A stretch of DNA of 64,000 nucleotides from Anaerolineae bacterium (GTDB lineage: Bacteria > Chloroflexota > Anaerolineae > Aggregatilineales > J027), in the NCBI GenBank assembly GCA_008933735.1, contig WBUL01000012.1, positions 83,951 to 147,950 on the forward strand, given 5' to 3'. This document shows positions 42,534 to 50,735 of this stretch, piece by piece; the first letter of the stretch is position 1; every line of letters starts with the position of its first letter. A model generated the notes under the pieces. It searched no databases and had not been told where the DNA came from. It saw nothing but the letters and a program-made list of their open reading frames with translations. Both the position numbers and the translations under genes were made by a program.

Positions 42534-43856
42534 TCAATTAGGTGTTGGATTCATATCAATCGGTAGGGTAGATGTCGGTGGCGCATCCTGATTCGGGGTG
42601 GCAGTGTCGTCTGAGGGATCAAAAACACCTACAGCCAGCAGCATCACAACGATCACAACCACAACCGCCACTGCTGCCAATCCGATTAAGCGTGCTCTGC
42701 GGCGAGATTTTTCTTCTCGCCGCTGTTTCAGATCCGTATTTGCCAGCAGCCAATCCGCTTCCAGTTGAGTCGCAAAGCGATAATCGCCGGATGCCGTCGT
42801 TTCGACCAGCAAATCATATTCCAGACTGCGGAGTGTGGCGGCAAGCTGTGTCCCGTTGATGCCCGTGCCGTAGTCATCCATCCACTGTTTCAGGCTTTCA
42901 AAAGAGACCGTTTGTGTACGATTTTCCTGGTAAAATTCCAGAAGTGCCATCAGGGTAGTCTGTTGGGCCGTGGTTGTATGCTGCCAGTAGTCACGCATAA
43001 TTTCGCTGGTTTCTTCGAGAGCTGCCGTATATACCAGATCCACGATATTCACCCCGATCTGTGGAATCTGGGGATTGTTCTTGTAATGGCGGTAAAGCAG
43101 GCGGCAAATAGAATGCAGCAAAAATGGATACCCGCCGCACAATTCCAGGATACGGACAATGGCTTCCTCTGTGCATTCATATTTCACGGTGACCGGTTCG
43201 ACAATGAGTTGGCGGGCAGCTTTTTCCTTCAGATGTTGCAAACGAAAATGATAATTCAGGTTGGCCGTGGGGGTGTGGCGCATCGCATAGTCTTCATAGT
43301 CAACGTTGATTCCCACGACTATGCTCAAGCGGTCATGTTGTTTGAGTAAATCACCCAGGTAATCCACAAAATGAGCAGGTACACGCTGACTGGCCGCCGC
43401 TTCAAAAATCCGGTGAAAATCGTCCAACATCACCAGCAAAAAGCGGTTGCGTGAAATGGCTGCCAGCACTACATCCAGAAACGCTCCCGCAAACCATTCC
43501 AGCAGTTCTTCGTCCGGCGTTTCCTGAGGAGGAAAATCTGGCACGCGATAGGTGCTTGCGCCAATCAATTCCATGCGCTGGACAATACGATTGGCAAGGC
43601 TGGACAGATATGCGTATACACTATCCAGGGCTTCCACATCCATATAGACGGGCTGATAACGCTCATCCACAATGTATGGGATATGCTGCAACACCGAAGT
43701 TTTGCCGATCCCGGTACGCCCCAGGATGACAAGCATTTCCGTGTTATTAGCACCGACAAGGTGCTGCCGCAAAAAGGCAATAACATCTTCACGCCCGAAA
43801 AAAAGTGTTGGGTCATCGGGCGGGCTGAGTGGGTGGTAAGGGATTGTATCAGGCAT
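42534..43856 (-). CDS. AAA/STAND-like ATPase with C-terminal membrane anchor
   Basis: This 440-residue protein has an N-terminal ATPase domain of the Orc1/Cdc6-STAND type. Walker A is GRTGIGKT at 46-53 and Walker B is LLVMLDDFH near 140-148. A winged-helix-like region follows (about 270-360), then a basic stretch RREEKSRRRAR, one transmembrane helix (about 391-413) and a short Asp/Pro/Thr-rich tail. The layout resembles signalling ATPases tethered to the membrane. There is no effector domain. It lies 39 bp downstream of a STAS gene on the same strand and is probably co-transcribed. Confidence 0.85.
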   Translation of the reverse strand: MPDTIPYHPLSPPDDPTLFFGREDVIAFLRQHLVGANNTEMLVILGRTGIGKTSVLQHIPYIVDERYQPVYMDVEALDSVYAYLSSLANRIVQRMELIGASTYRVPDFPPQETPDEELLEWFAGAFLDVVLAAISRNRFLLVMLDDFHRIFEAAASQRVPAHFVDYLGDLLKQHDRLSIVVGINVDYEDYAMRHTPTANLNYHFRLQHLKEKAARQLIVEPVTVKYECTEEAIVRILELCGGYPFLLHSICRLLYRHYKNNPQIPQIGVNIVDLVYTAALEETSEIMRDYWQHTTTAQQTTLMALLEFYQENRTQTVSFESLKQWMDDYGTGINGTQLAATLRSLEYDLLVETTASGDYRFATQLEADWLLANTDLKQRREEKSRRRARLIGLAAVAVVVVIVVMLLAVGVFDPSDDTATPNQDAPPTSTLPIDMNPTPN

Positions 43857-43895
43857 GACGCCAAGTTTACGCCGTGATGCCTGATAACTGCAAAT

Positions 43896-44237
43896 TTATC
43901 CGGCCTTAAAAGCGGCAACCGCCGAGTCGATGTTTTCGTAGATTTCAAAGAAATTATCAAAGCCGATAATTTCGAACACACGCTTGACTTTCTGGCTTAG
44001 TGCAGCCAGTTTCAGGTCACCGCCATTATCCCGATTCTGGGTCACAATATCTGCCAGAGTCCGCAGTGCCGAACTGTTGATATATTTAACCTCAGCCATA
44101 TCCAGTACCATCTGGTTGTGACCTTCGGTGGCAGAAGTTTGCAGCGCAAGATCAAGATCAACCGCACCCTGCGTATCGATACGTCCTTCGAGGGTGAAAA
44201 CCACGACGCCGTTGTGTTCTTTTTCAGTGATGTTCAT
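43896..44237 (-). CDS. STAS domain anti-sigma factor antagonist-like protein
   Basis: This 113-residue protein is a single STAS domain like SpoIIAA/RsbV. These proteins release a sigma factor or other partner when unphosphorylated. The phosphorylatable site lies in YINSSALRTL (Ser55/Ser56), and the C-terminal strand reads RVFEIIGFDNFFEIYEN. The ATG at 44237 follows GGGAGAG by four bases; an upstream ATG at 44267 lacks a site. No kinase of the RsbW type or sigma factor is adjacent. It shares a transcript direction with the membrane ATPase and diverges from the TIR-TPR gene. Confidence 0.92.
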   Translation of the reverse strand: MNITEKEHNGVVVFTLEGRIDTQGAVDLDLALQTSATEGHNQMVLDMAEVKYINSSALRTLADIVTQNRDNGGDLKLAALSQKVKRVFEIIGFDNFFEIYENIDSAVAAFKAG

Positions 44238-44394
44238 TTTTCTCTCCCAGTCCTCGTTTATATTCATTCTATCTCAATTTGGGGCATTCCAAAGTTATTC
44301 TCGCACTCTCTTCGCCTGTCATTTAGCAGGTTTACCTTTGCCTGCCCATCATATATCATTTTTACGTTCTCACTGGCGATAGGTTGCAAGATAG

Positions 44395-45696
44395 ATGTAC
44401 ACAACTTTTATCAATTACACGAATGAAGATGAAATACTAGCGAAACGTATTTATGCAGACCTGTTAAAGGCCGGGATACGTCCCTGGATGACCATTTATG
44501 ATGCTGCACCGGGGGATGACCGCGAGGCTGTCACCCAGACTGCGCTGGAAAACAGCCCTCATGTGGTTGTGATTGTCACCAAAAAATCTCAGCGCGATCA
44601 GTCTGTGGTCAATCTGACCACGCAGGCTGCCGGAAAAAATGTCATCGGGGTGCTGGCGGATCTGGGTGTGAGATCGCCGGAAGGGGCGAAGGAAGTCAAA
44701 CTCAAACGACGTTACGGCGAGGCGCTGCAAGAACTTGCGACCCTTCTGCCTGCCGACTCCGAACCGCTCAGTGAAGTGCCGCCGTTCCAGCAGGGCAACG
44801 AGGCTTATGCCCTGGAAGATTATGATGGGGCGGTAGAGCAGTATACGGCAGCCATTAAGGCTGATGAAACCCATGCGGCAGCCTATAACGGGCGGGCGGC
44901 AGCCTATAACGCGGTGCGGCAGCATCAAAAAGCGCTGGATGATGTCAATAAAGCTATTGAGCTCAATCCGGAGGTTCCCAAATATTACCGGAATCGCAGC
45001 CTGGCACTCTCCGGACTCAGACGACATGAGGAGGCGCTGGCGGATGATCAGAAAGGGCTGGAGCTGGAACCCTCCTCGTCGCGTGTCTGGAGCAGTTACG
45101 GCATGACCCTGCTGGCGCTGGGACGTTTTGACGAGGCGCGGGCGGCGGTAGAAAAGGCGCTCGAACTCCGCCCCAACGAGGCGCACTATCTTTACCAGCT
45201 TGGGGTCATTGCCAGTCAGGCGGGTAATCTGGAAGCCGCCCTGGAATGTTATACAAAAGCCTTGGCCCTTGACCCGGAAAATGCGGACATTGAGTCCGGG
45301 CGGCGGTTGGTGTTAGGGCGTTTAGGTCGTTATGATGAAGTCCTGGCAGAAGTTGACCGTGAGATGAAGAAAAATCCCCGTAAAGGGGGCGTGTATATTA
45401 CCCGTTCGCTCATCAATTTTTACATGGAGCGCTATGAGGACGCAGTCAAAGATGCGACGATGGCACTTGAACGTGGACAGGCCAGCCAGCCAGCCGCCTA
45501 TTACAACCGCGCCATTGCCCACTGGAAAGCAGGTCACATTGACCAGGCCAAAGCAGATTTGCTGTTGGCGATCAGTTTGATGCCTGAGCTGGGCAGTGCC
45601 GCTGGAATCCAGGCCAGTGCCGAAAGCGAACTGACCCGTGAACCGGGTCTGGCGATCCTGGAAACATTACAAACAGAGGGGAAGTTACCGTCGTAG
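44395..45696 (+). CDS. TIR-like domain protein with TPR repeats
   Basis: This 433-residue protein starts with a TIR-like domain (about 1-120), with YTTFINYTNEDEILAKRIYADLLKAGIRPWM and the second strand HVVVIVTKKS. About eight TPRs follow (130-410). In NAD-cleaving TIR proteins a catalytic Glu follows the S..C..E region; here that region reads DQSVVNLTTQA with no clear Glu. A scaffold or sensor role therefore looks more likely than NADase activity, though this is inference. It diverges from the STAS/ATPase pair across a 157-bp gap. Confidence 0.85.
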   Translation: MYTTFINYTNEDEILAKRIYADLLKAGIRPWMTIYDAAPGDDREAVTQTALENSPHVVVIVTKKSQRDQSVVNLTTQAAGKNVIGVLADLGVRSPEGAKEVKLKRRYGEALQELATLLPADSEPLSEVPPFQQGNEAYALEDYDGAVEQYTAAIKADETHAAAYNGRAAAYNAVRQHQKALDDVNKAIELNPEVPKYYRNRSLALSGLRRHEEALADDQKGLELEPSSSRVWSSYGMTLLALGRFDEARAAVEKALELRPNEAHYLYQLGVIASQAGNLEAALECYTKALALDPENADIESGRRLVLGRLGRYDEVLAEVDREMKKNPRKGGVYITRSLINFYMERYEDAVKDATMALERGQASQPAAYYNRAIAHWKAGHIDQAKADLLLAISLMPELGSAAGIQASAESELTREPGLAILETLQTEGKLPS

Positions 45697-45704
45697 GTTG
45701 GTCG

Positions 45705-45727
45705 GCGCCGCAAAGGTCTTGCGGCGC
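45705..45727. terminator. Hairpin between convergent genes
   Basis: The perfect 9-bp stem GCGCCGCAA / TTGCGGCGC has a five-base loop and lies 9 bp after the TIR-TPR stop and 6 bp from the end of the convergent membrane gene. Only short T-rich flanks follow, so it is a probable but weak bidirectional terminator. Confidence 0.6.
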
Positions 45728-45732
45728 TGTCT

Positions 45733-46362
45733 TCAGCGGTGACTGGGACGAAACACCTGCAAAATAATGATCAGCCCGGAAATAATCACCAGCAAGCCGA
45801 CGAAATAAATAATCTGATTAACGGCATCCCCGCTGTCGGTGATTTCTGCGATGGTGCGGGTGCAGCCGAAGGAAATTCCCAACACGCCAATTGCCCAGGT
45901 TCCCAGGCTGACGTTGTAGCCAAAGAACAGCCGCTGCACGAAGCCGCTTCCCAGCAGGATCATCCCGCTGAGCAGGGGAGCTCCAATAAGCAGAATATTG
46001 GTTGCAACTTCCGTATTGAGTGCCATCAGAATGATCGAAAACCCCATAATGATGACAACACTGCCCCAGGCAAGGTATTCAATCCGGCGCTCGTGTAGTG
46101 CATCCTGGAAGAAGCCCCCGCTGCCCCCAAGCTGGGGTGGCTGCGCGGGCGGGATGCCTCCCTGGTATCCGCCCAACTGGGGTGGCTGCGTGGGCCCCAG
46201 CGGCCCTGTTCCACGCTGCGGCGGATATTGAGGCTGCTGAGGAGGCGGCCAGCCGGGCTGCTGCTGCCCCCAATTAGGTGGTTGGGGCTGCTGCTGCCCC
46301 GATCCGCCGGGTCGATTAGAAGGATTGCGTAAATCAGGTGGCTCACGAGGTGGCAGGCTCAT
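45733..46362 (-). CDS. Proline-rich N-terminal membrane protein
   Basis: This 209-residue protein has a long Pro/Gln/Gly-rich N-terminus (about 1-88) with repeated PPQLGG and WGQQQPGW-like words. Four hydrophobic segments follow (about 98-118, 122-142, 152-170 and 182-203). The Pro-rich arm probably lies in the cytoplasm as a flexible binding region. GGAGAAAACC precedes the ATG. No family was recognised. The repeat words are short and look like slippage products. Confidence 0.75.
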   Translation of the reverse strand: MSLPPREPPDLRNPSNRPGGSGQQQPQPPNWGQQQPGWPPPQQPQYPPQRGTGPLGPTQPPQLGGYQGGIPPAQPPQLGGSGGFFQDALHERRIEYLAWGSVVIIMGFSIILMALNTEVATNILLIGAPLLSGMILLGSGFVQRLFFGYNVSLGTWAIGVLGISFGCTRTIAEITDSGDAVNQIIYFVGLLVIISGLIIILQVFRPSHR

Positions 46363-46491
46363 GGTTTTCTCCGAAACTTAATTGTTGTCTCATTGTAGCA
46401 TAGACGGTCAATCACATACCGGATAATCGAAAATAAACTCCTATCACAATTATACAGGCAACAGAGCTCATCTAGGGAATAGTAAAAAAGT

Positions 46492-46499
46492 GCTATAAT
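46492..46499 (+). promoter_or_regulatory. Extended -10 promoter abutting the start of the 46509 gene
   Basis: TGCTATAAT at 46491-46499 is a perfect extended -10. Transcription would begin at about 46505-46508, and the only in-frame ATG is at 46509. The message should be leaderless or nearly so. Confidence 0.6.
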
Positions 46500-46508
46500 G
46501 CCTATGAT

Positions 46509-47543
46509 ATGACGGGTCTACATACACAGACAGGAATTGAACTGGCGCAGCAGGGGCGGCGGCTTGAGGCGCTTCCCTATTTGCGTTATGCGGTGGGGAA
46601 CGAGCCTGTTAACGCTGAAGTCTGGCTGTGGCTGGCGCATATCACACCAGATGCCCAGGAATACCGTCACTGTGTCTCCCAGGCACTTGCCATGCAGCCC
46701 GATCATCCAACAGCGCTCCGAATGCAGACTGACCTGACCTATCAAAAAATGGGTGTTGCTCCACCTGTGACCGCTACGCCGGTGTTGCAGCAGATGGAAA
46801 AGCGAAGCAAACGTCAAAAACGCTGGCGGCGCTGGCTCATTTTCTTGAGTGTGATTCTAATGACAGTACTGTGTAGTTGGCTTGCTCGTCTGGCCCTGAG
46901 TCAGGTGGATACGAATGATTTGCTCACTCGGTTGGCTCTTGTGGAAGATAACAAGCAATTAAGTTTTGCGGTAGGATCGGAAACGGAAGCGATTGGTTTT
47001 GCAGTGACCGTGCCGGAGACCTGGTTTTTAGCTGATCGCGGCAGTCCATCCTGGCGCGAAAAACGCGAAGCGCTGGAACGGGAGTTCCCGGATTTTGTGA
47101 CGGGATGGCGAGAGCTGGAAACAGACCTGGGGGAGGTGGTGTTCAATGCGGACAATACACTTTCGGAAACTGTGTCCATCGTCGAAACGGACGGCTCCCA
47201 GATAAGCAATGTGCTGCCGGATGTGCCGCGCCTGGAACTGGTGGAGTTTCGGGCATTGGCCGACGCGGACAACACCTGCGAAAGTCTGCGCCAACTGGCG
47301 GCAGAGGAACTGCCAGAAATCAGCCAGCAGCCCGGTTTTGTGGAAACCGAGGTCAAAGAGCGCACGGAAAGTGATTGTATTTATCTGGTACACACCCAGG
47401 ACAGCCGCACCCACCAAATTGATATTGTTGTGCCCTTAAGAGAAACTCGCGCAACGGTCTGGCAGGTGCAAATTCCGGATTCGGTGTATGCAGATTACGC
47501 GCAAACAGTGGATACGATCATAGATACTCTTAAAATCAATTAA
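46509..47543 (+). CDS. Membrane protein with N-terminal TPR-like helices
   Basis: This 344-residue protein has a helical N-terminus resembling a pair of TPRs (HTQTGIELAQQGRRLEALPYL, residues 5-70). A basic stretch (KRQKRWRRW) and one transmembrane helix (109-130) follow. The outer C-terminal domain (about 140-344) includes FAVTVPETWFLADRG and a closing TVWQVQIPDSVYADYAQTVDTIIDTLK, reminiscent of PsbP/LpqN-like folds. No enzyme motif is visible. It starts within ten bases of an extended -10 element and has no Shine-Dalgarno sequence. fpg follows 5 bp after its stop. Confidence 0.78.
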   Translation: MTGLHTQTGIELAQQGRRLEALPYLRYAVGNEPVNAEVWLWLAHITPDAQEYRHCVSQALAMQPDHPTALRMQTDLTYQKMGVAPPVTATPVLQQMEKRSKRQKRWRRWLIFLSVILMTVLCSWLARLALSQVDTNDLLTRLALVEDNKQLSFAVGSETEAIGFAVTVPETWFLADRGSPSWREKREALEREFPDFVTGWRELETDLGEVVFNADNTLSETVSIVETDGSQISNVLPDVPRLELVEFRALADADNTCESLRQLAAEELPEISQQPGFVETEVKERTESDCIYLVHTQDSRTHQIDIVVPLRETRATVWQVQIPDSVYADYAQTVDTIIDTLKIN

Positions 47544-47547
47544 GCCT

Positions 47548-48366
47548 ATGCCTGAATTACCTGAAGTCGAAACCGTTGCACGGGAACTGCGTCCCCATCT
47601 GGTTGGGCGGACCATTCAAAGTGTATGGCTGGATTGGCCGCGTGCTCTTGAGCCGATGCTGCCGGAAGATTTCCAAAATCGCATTGCCGGACAAAAGGTG
47701 GAATTGGTGGGCAGGCGAGCCAAATATGTGCTTGTCAAACTGAACGCGGATTGGCTGCTGATCCATCTCAAAATGAGTGGGCGTCTGTACATCGTGGCGA
47801 ATGAAGCAGCAACAGATTCAGATCGCTGGGTGCATTTTAATTTTCAACTGGACAATGCTCACCAACTGCGTTTCTCCGATTCGCGCAAGTTTGGGCGTGT
47901 CATTCTGACGAATGACCTCAAGGCGGTCGTTGGGCATCTGGGGCCGGAACCGCTTGATGAGAGTTTTACGGTAGACATTTTAAAAGAGCGTCTTAGTCAC
48001 CGCAAAACGAGCCTTAAACCCCTGCTGTTGAATCAGGAATTCATCGCTGGGATCGGCAACATTTATGCGGACGAGGCGCTGCACCGTGCCCATTTACATC
48101 CTCTGCGGCGCAGTGACAGTCTGACAGAGAATGACATTTCCAGTTTGCACGAAGCGATTCGATGGGTGTTAAATAAGGGTATTGAGCGCAGCGGCGCAAG
48201 CATTGGCTGGTATAGGCAGCCGAATGGCGAAAAAGGCACCATGCAGGATGAATTTCTCGCTTATGGACGAGCCGGTCACCCCTGCCAGACGTGTGGGCAG
48301 GGAACCATTGAAAGAATAGTCGTGGGGCAGCGCAGCACACATTTCTGCCCCCAATGCCAGAGGTAG
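47548..48366 (+). CDS. mutM: Formamidopyrimidine-DNA glycosylase
   Basis: Fpg/MutM removes 8-oxoguanine and formamidopyrimidines and nicks the abasic site. The 272-residue protein has the catalytic N-terminus PELPEVETVAREL (Pro1 nucleophile after Met removal, Glu2), a conserved Lys in GRRAKYVLV, the helix-two-turn-helix with GIGNIYADEALHRAHLHP, and a C-terminal four-Cys zinc finger (CQTC and CPQC). All key residues are present. It lies 5 bp after the membrane protein gene and 5 bp before the next gene, so it is probably part of that operon. Confidence 0.96.
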   Translation: MPELPEVETVARELRPHLVGRTIQSVWLDWPRALEPMLPEDFQNRIAGQKVELVGRRAKYVLVKLNADWLLIHLKMSGRLYIVANEAATDSDRWVHFNFQLDNAHQLRFSDSRKFGRVILTNDLKAVVGHLGPEPLDESFTVDILKERLSHRKTSLKPLLLNQEFIAGIGNIYADEALHRAHLHPLRRSDSLTENDISSLHEAIRWVLNKGIERSGASIGWYRQPNGEKGTMQDEFLAYGRAGHPCQTCGQGTIERIVVGQRSTHFCPQCQR

Positions 48367-48370
48367 AAAC

Positions 48371-49291
48371 ATGGAAGGCGGAAGTAGCTTCGGGGATTTT
48401 ATCAGCCAGATACAGGGCTTGATCTTTATTACGGTTGGGGCCGGAGTGCTGTGGCTGTTCCTGACCTATCTCATTTTCCAGCGTGCTGCTGAACGTCGTC
48501 GCCGCCAGCGAGAGGGTTTAGACCCTTTACCCTCGTTTTTTACGCAAGCCTACCATTACTTGACTAAATCGACGGAAGCCGGAGGTCAATCTGTCCCAGC
48601 CAGACCCACCAGTGCAGCGATGATGCCAGACCTGGACGCACTCACTGCCGACTTACCTTCCCCCAATCTGGCATCACTCACAGAGGATTTTGAAGCGCCG
48701 CCAGTGATAGAGGGGGAGTTTGTTGAAGAATCCGCGCCTGCTGTCCGTGTGGTAGAAGCGGCGATCTCAGATGAGTTTGTAATTCCGGTAAGTGAACCCG
48801 CCGTTTCGGACTCCCTGACCTATGTCCCTGGCAGCAATGAGTTACCCGGTGATGCTGTGGAAATGATGCGCGTCTGGCGGGACGTGAGTGATGGCAGGCT
48901 GATTATCGGGATGAAAGACCAGCTTTTTGGTAGTTTGAACGAGGTTCAGGATGCCGCGCTGCGAAGCCGCTTCAAAAAACTGATCCAGGATTTGAACCAG
49001 ATTGCCAGCATTCAATCAGTCTCACCGCCTGCGCCCACGCCTCGACCACCAGCCTCTGAACCCGCTACCCCTGAAATGGGATTTGCTGACCAGATTGAAA
49101 CTTACTTGCAGGCCAAACTGCTGCGTAACCCATCACTTTTCGGACGCAGCATACATGTGCACGCTGCTGCGGGAGGGGGTGTCAGTATCGAGGTTGATGG
49201 GCAGCATTACGAGGCGGTGAGTGATGTCGATGATCTCGATGTGCGTCGGTTTTTGCAGGAGACCATTCAGGAATGGGAATCAAAACATTAG
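48371..49291 (+). CDS. Membrane-anchored protein of unknown function
   Basis: This 306-residue protein has one N-terminal transmembrane helix (about 17-40), then a basic stretch RAAERRRRQREG and a long acidic, Ala/Pro-rich linker (about 65-155). A C-terminal domain (about 155-306) contains DVSDGRLIIGMKDQLFGSLNEVQD and SIEVDGQHYEAVSDVDD. The latter resembles an N-terminal fragment of several Chloroflexota membrane proteins but I cannot name a family. Its end overlaps the convergent TPR gene by 4 bp. Confidence 0.75.
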   Translation: MEGGSSFGDFISQIQGLIFITVGAGVLWLFLTYLIFQRAAERRRRQREGLDPLPSFFTQAYHYLTKSTEAGGQSVPARPTSAAMMPDLDALTADLPSPNLASLTEDFEAPPVIEGEFVEESAPAVRVVEAAISDEFVIPVSEPAVSDSLTYVPGSNELPGDAVEMMRVWRDVSDGRLIIGMKDQLFGSLNEVQDAALRSRFKKLIQDLNQIASIQSVSPPAPTPRPPASEPATPEMGFADQIETYLQAKLLRNPSLFGRSIHVHAAAGGGVSIEVDGQHYEAVSDVDDLDVRRFLQETIQEWESKH

Positions 49292-50634
49292 GCTTTTAGT
49301 CGGATCGACTCCTGGAAGTGTTGAATCGCCTTGTCGAGGCCGCCCAGATCTGGCGCAATTTGCTTGATGTAAATGAGCCGGGCCAGCACGCTTTCCAGGG
49401 AACTGATATCAGGCGAAAGCTCAATTCCCTCGTTGAAGTGCCGCATCGCTTCATCAACATTGCCGCCCAGAAGCTGTGAAAGTGCCACATCATGCCACGC
49501 CCAATAATCCTCCGGGGTGTCTTCCAGGCGGCGGCGGGCTTTGGCTTCAGCAGACTGCCGGTATTTTTCGGCCTGGTTAGGATCATGGTTGTTCAGGTAG
49601 AGCATCGCCAGATTGATCTGCGGGTACGAACGGCGGGGGGTCATTTCTGCGGCACGATGATAAACCTGGATGGCATCCAGGGTGCGCCCCTGCCGACGGT
49701 AGAGGCTGCCCAGCACCCCAAAATAGGATTCGCGGTCATCGGTGAGCAGTTGAGGGTCGCTGCGGGTCGCTTCAAGCAGATAGTGCTCAGCCTGGTTATA
49801 CAGACGATTACGCTCCATTGGATCCGTTGTCTGGTCGCCTTTGTACCGCAGCGCCAGACCCAACGCGGCCTGGGCCGGAACACTGGCATCTTCACCACTG
49901 ACGCGGGCTCTGGTGAACGCTTCCGTTAGATGTTCAATCGACTCGTCAAGATTTCCGCGCCGGAGCAGGAGCGTTCCCAATAGATAGTTATTAGGGACAT
50001 TATCCGGGTCAAGATCGTGTGAATCCCGGCAGGCTTTGATGGCCGCTTCCACATTGTTTTCGCGGGCAAGCCGCTGCGCCATCACGTGCTGCGACAGGGC
50101 TTCAAACGAACGACGTGCCATCTTGCTGGCGGTCTGGATTTGCTCGTCAATCCGGCTCTGGTTGCTGGCAATCGACTGTTCTAGTTGGGATTCCAATTTG
50201 GCAAGCTGTTCTTCTCGCCGTAGAAGCTCACGTTCTGCCCGTTCCAGGCGGGAAATAAGTTCTCGCGTTTCTTCCTGAATCCGGGTGGTCATTTCCTGTT
50301 TGATGGCCTCTGTATCATGACGCAAATCCTGAATGCTGGATACACCGAGAATACCAGCACCCACCAGAATCACACCAGCGAGAATCGATCCCCCTTCCAG
50401 AAAGCTGAGGATCAGTTCCGCCGACCCCACTGCATCATTTGCCCGCTCCAGAGCCAGTTCAGCCTGCTCCAGCATAATCACGGCTCCTTCTGAGTTTTGT
50501 CCACCCGTGATGACAATTTCTGAACCCTCTGATCGCACAGCGGCAAAATAGAGCGCAACAATGGACAGTCCTATGGCCAGCAAGGGAAAAAGAAAGGTCA
50601 TGGCACGGGCAAAGCGCGGGGTATTGGCTTTCAT
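49288..50634 (-). CDS. TPR membrane protein with coiled coil
   Basis: This 448-residue protein has a hydrophobic N-terminus (about 12-33), a second membrane helix (about 78-100) and a coiled coil (about 105-170, ELISRLERAERELLRREEQ). About six TPR-like units follow to the C-terminus. It probably presents cytoplasmic TPRs near the membrane. The ATG at 50634 is chosen because GGAG lies seven bases upstream; the longer frame from 50646 has its own ATG inside that GGAG. No partner gene is obvious. pnp lies upstream on the same strand, separated by a terminator. Confidence 0.8.
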   Translation of the reverse strand: MKANTPRFARAMTFLFPLLAIGLSIVALYFAAVRSEGSEIVITGGQNSEGAVIMLEQAELALERANDAVGSAELILSFLEGGSILAGVILVGAGILGVSSIQDLRHDTEAIKQEMTTRIQEETRELISRLERAERELLRREEQLAKLESQLEQSIASNQSRIDEQIQTASKMARRSFEALSQHVMAQRLARENNVEAAIKACRDSHDLDPDNVPNNYLLGTLLLRRGNLDESIEHLTEAFTRARVSGEDASVPAQAALGLALRYKGDQTTDPMERNRLYNQAEHYLLEATRSDPQLLTDDRESYFGVLGSLYRRQGRTLDAIQVYHRAAEMTPRRSYPQINLAMLYLNNHDPNQAEKYRQSAEAKARRRLEDTPEDYWAWHDVALSQLLGGNVDEAMRHFNEGIELSPDISSLESVLARLIYIKQIAPDLGGLDKAIQHFQESIRLKA

Positions 50635-50682
50635 CAGGAACTCCATAACTCACACTGCCCCTGATTTTACGCGGTTTGAAAC

Positions 50683-50710
50683 AAAAAAGGTACGTTTCTG
50701 CCGTACCTTT
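50683..50710 (-). terminator. Terminator of the rpsO-pnp transcript
   Basis: On the minus strand the 9-bp perfect stem AAAGGTACG / CGTACCTTT with a seven-base loop is followed by a T-run. It lies 26 bp after the pnp stop, so it ends that transcript before the TPR membrane gene. Confidence 0.88.
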
Positions 50711-50735
50711 ATGTGCCGATCAAAAGATGATACGT

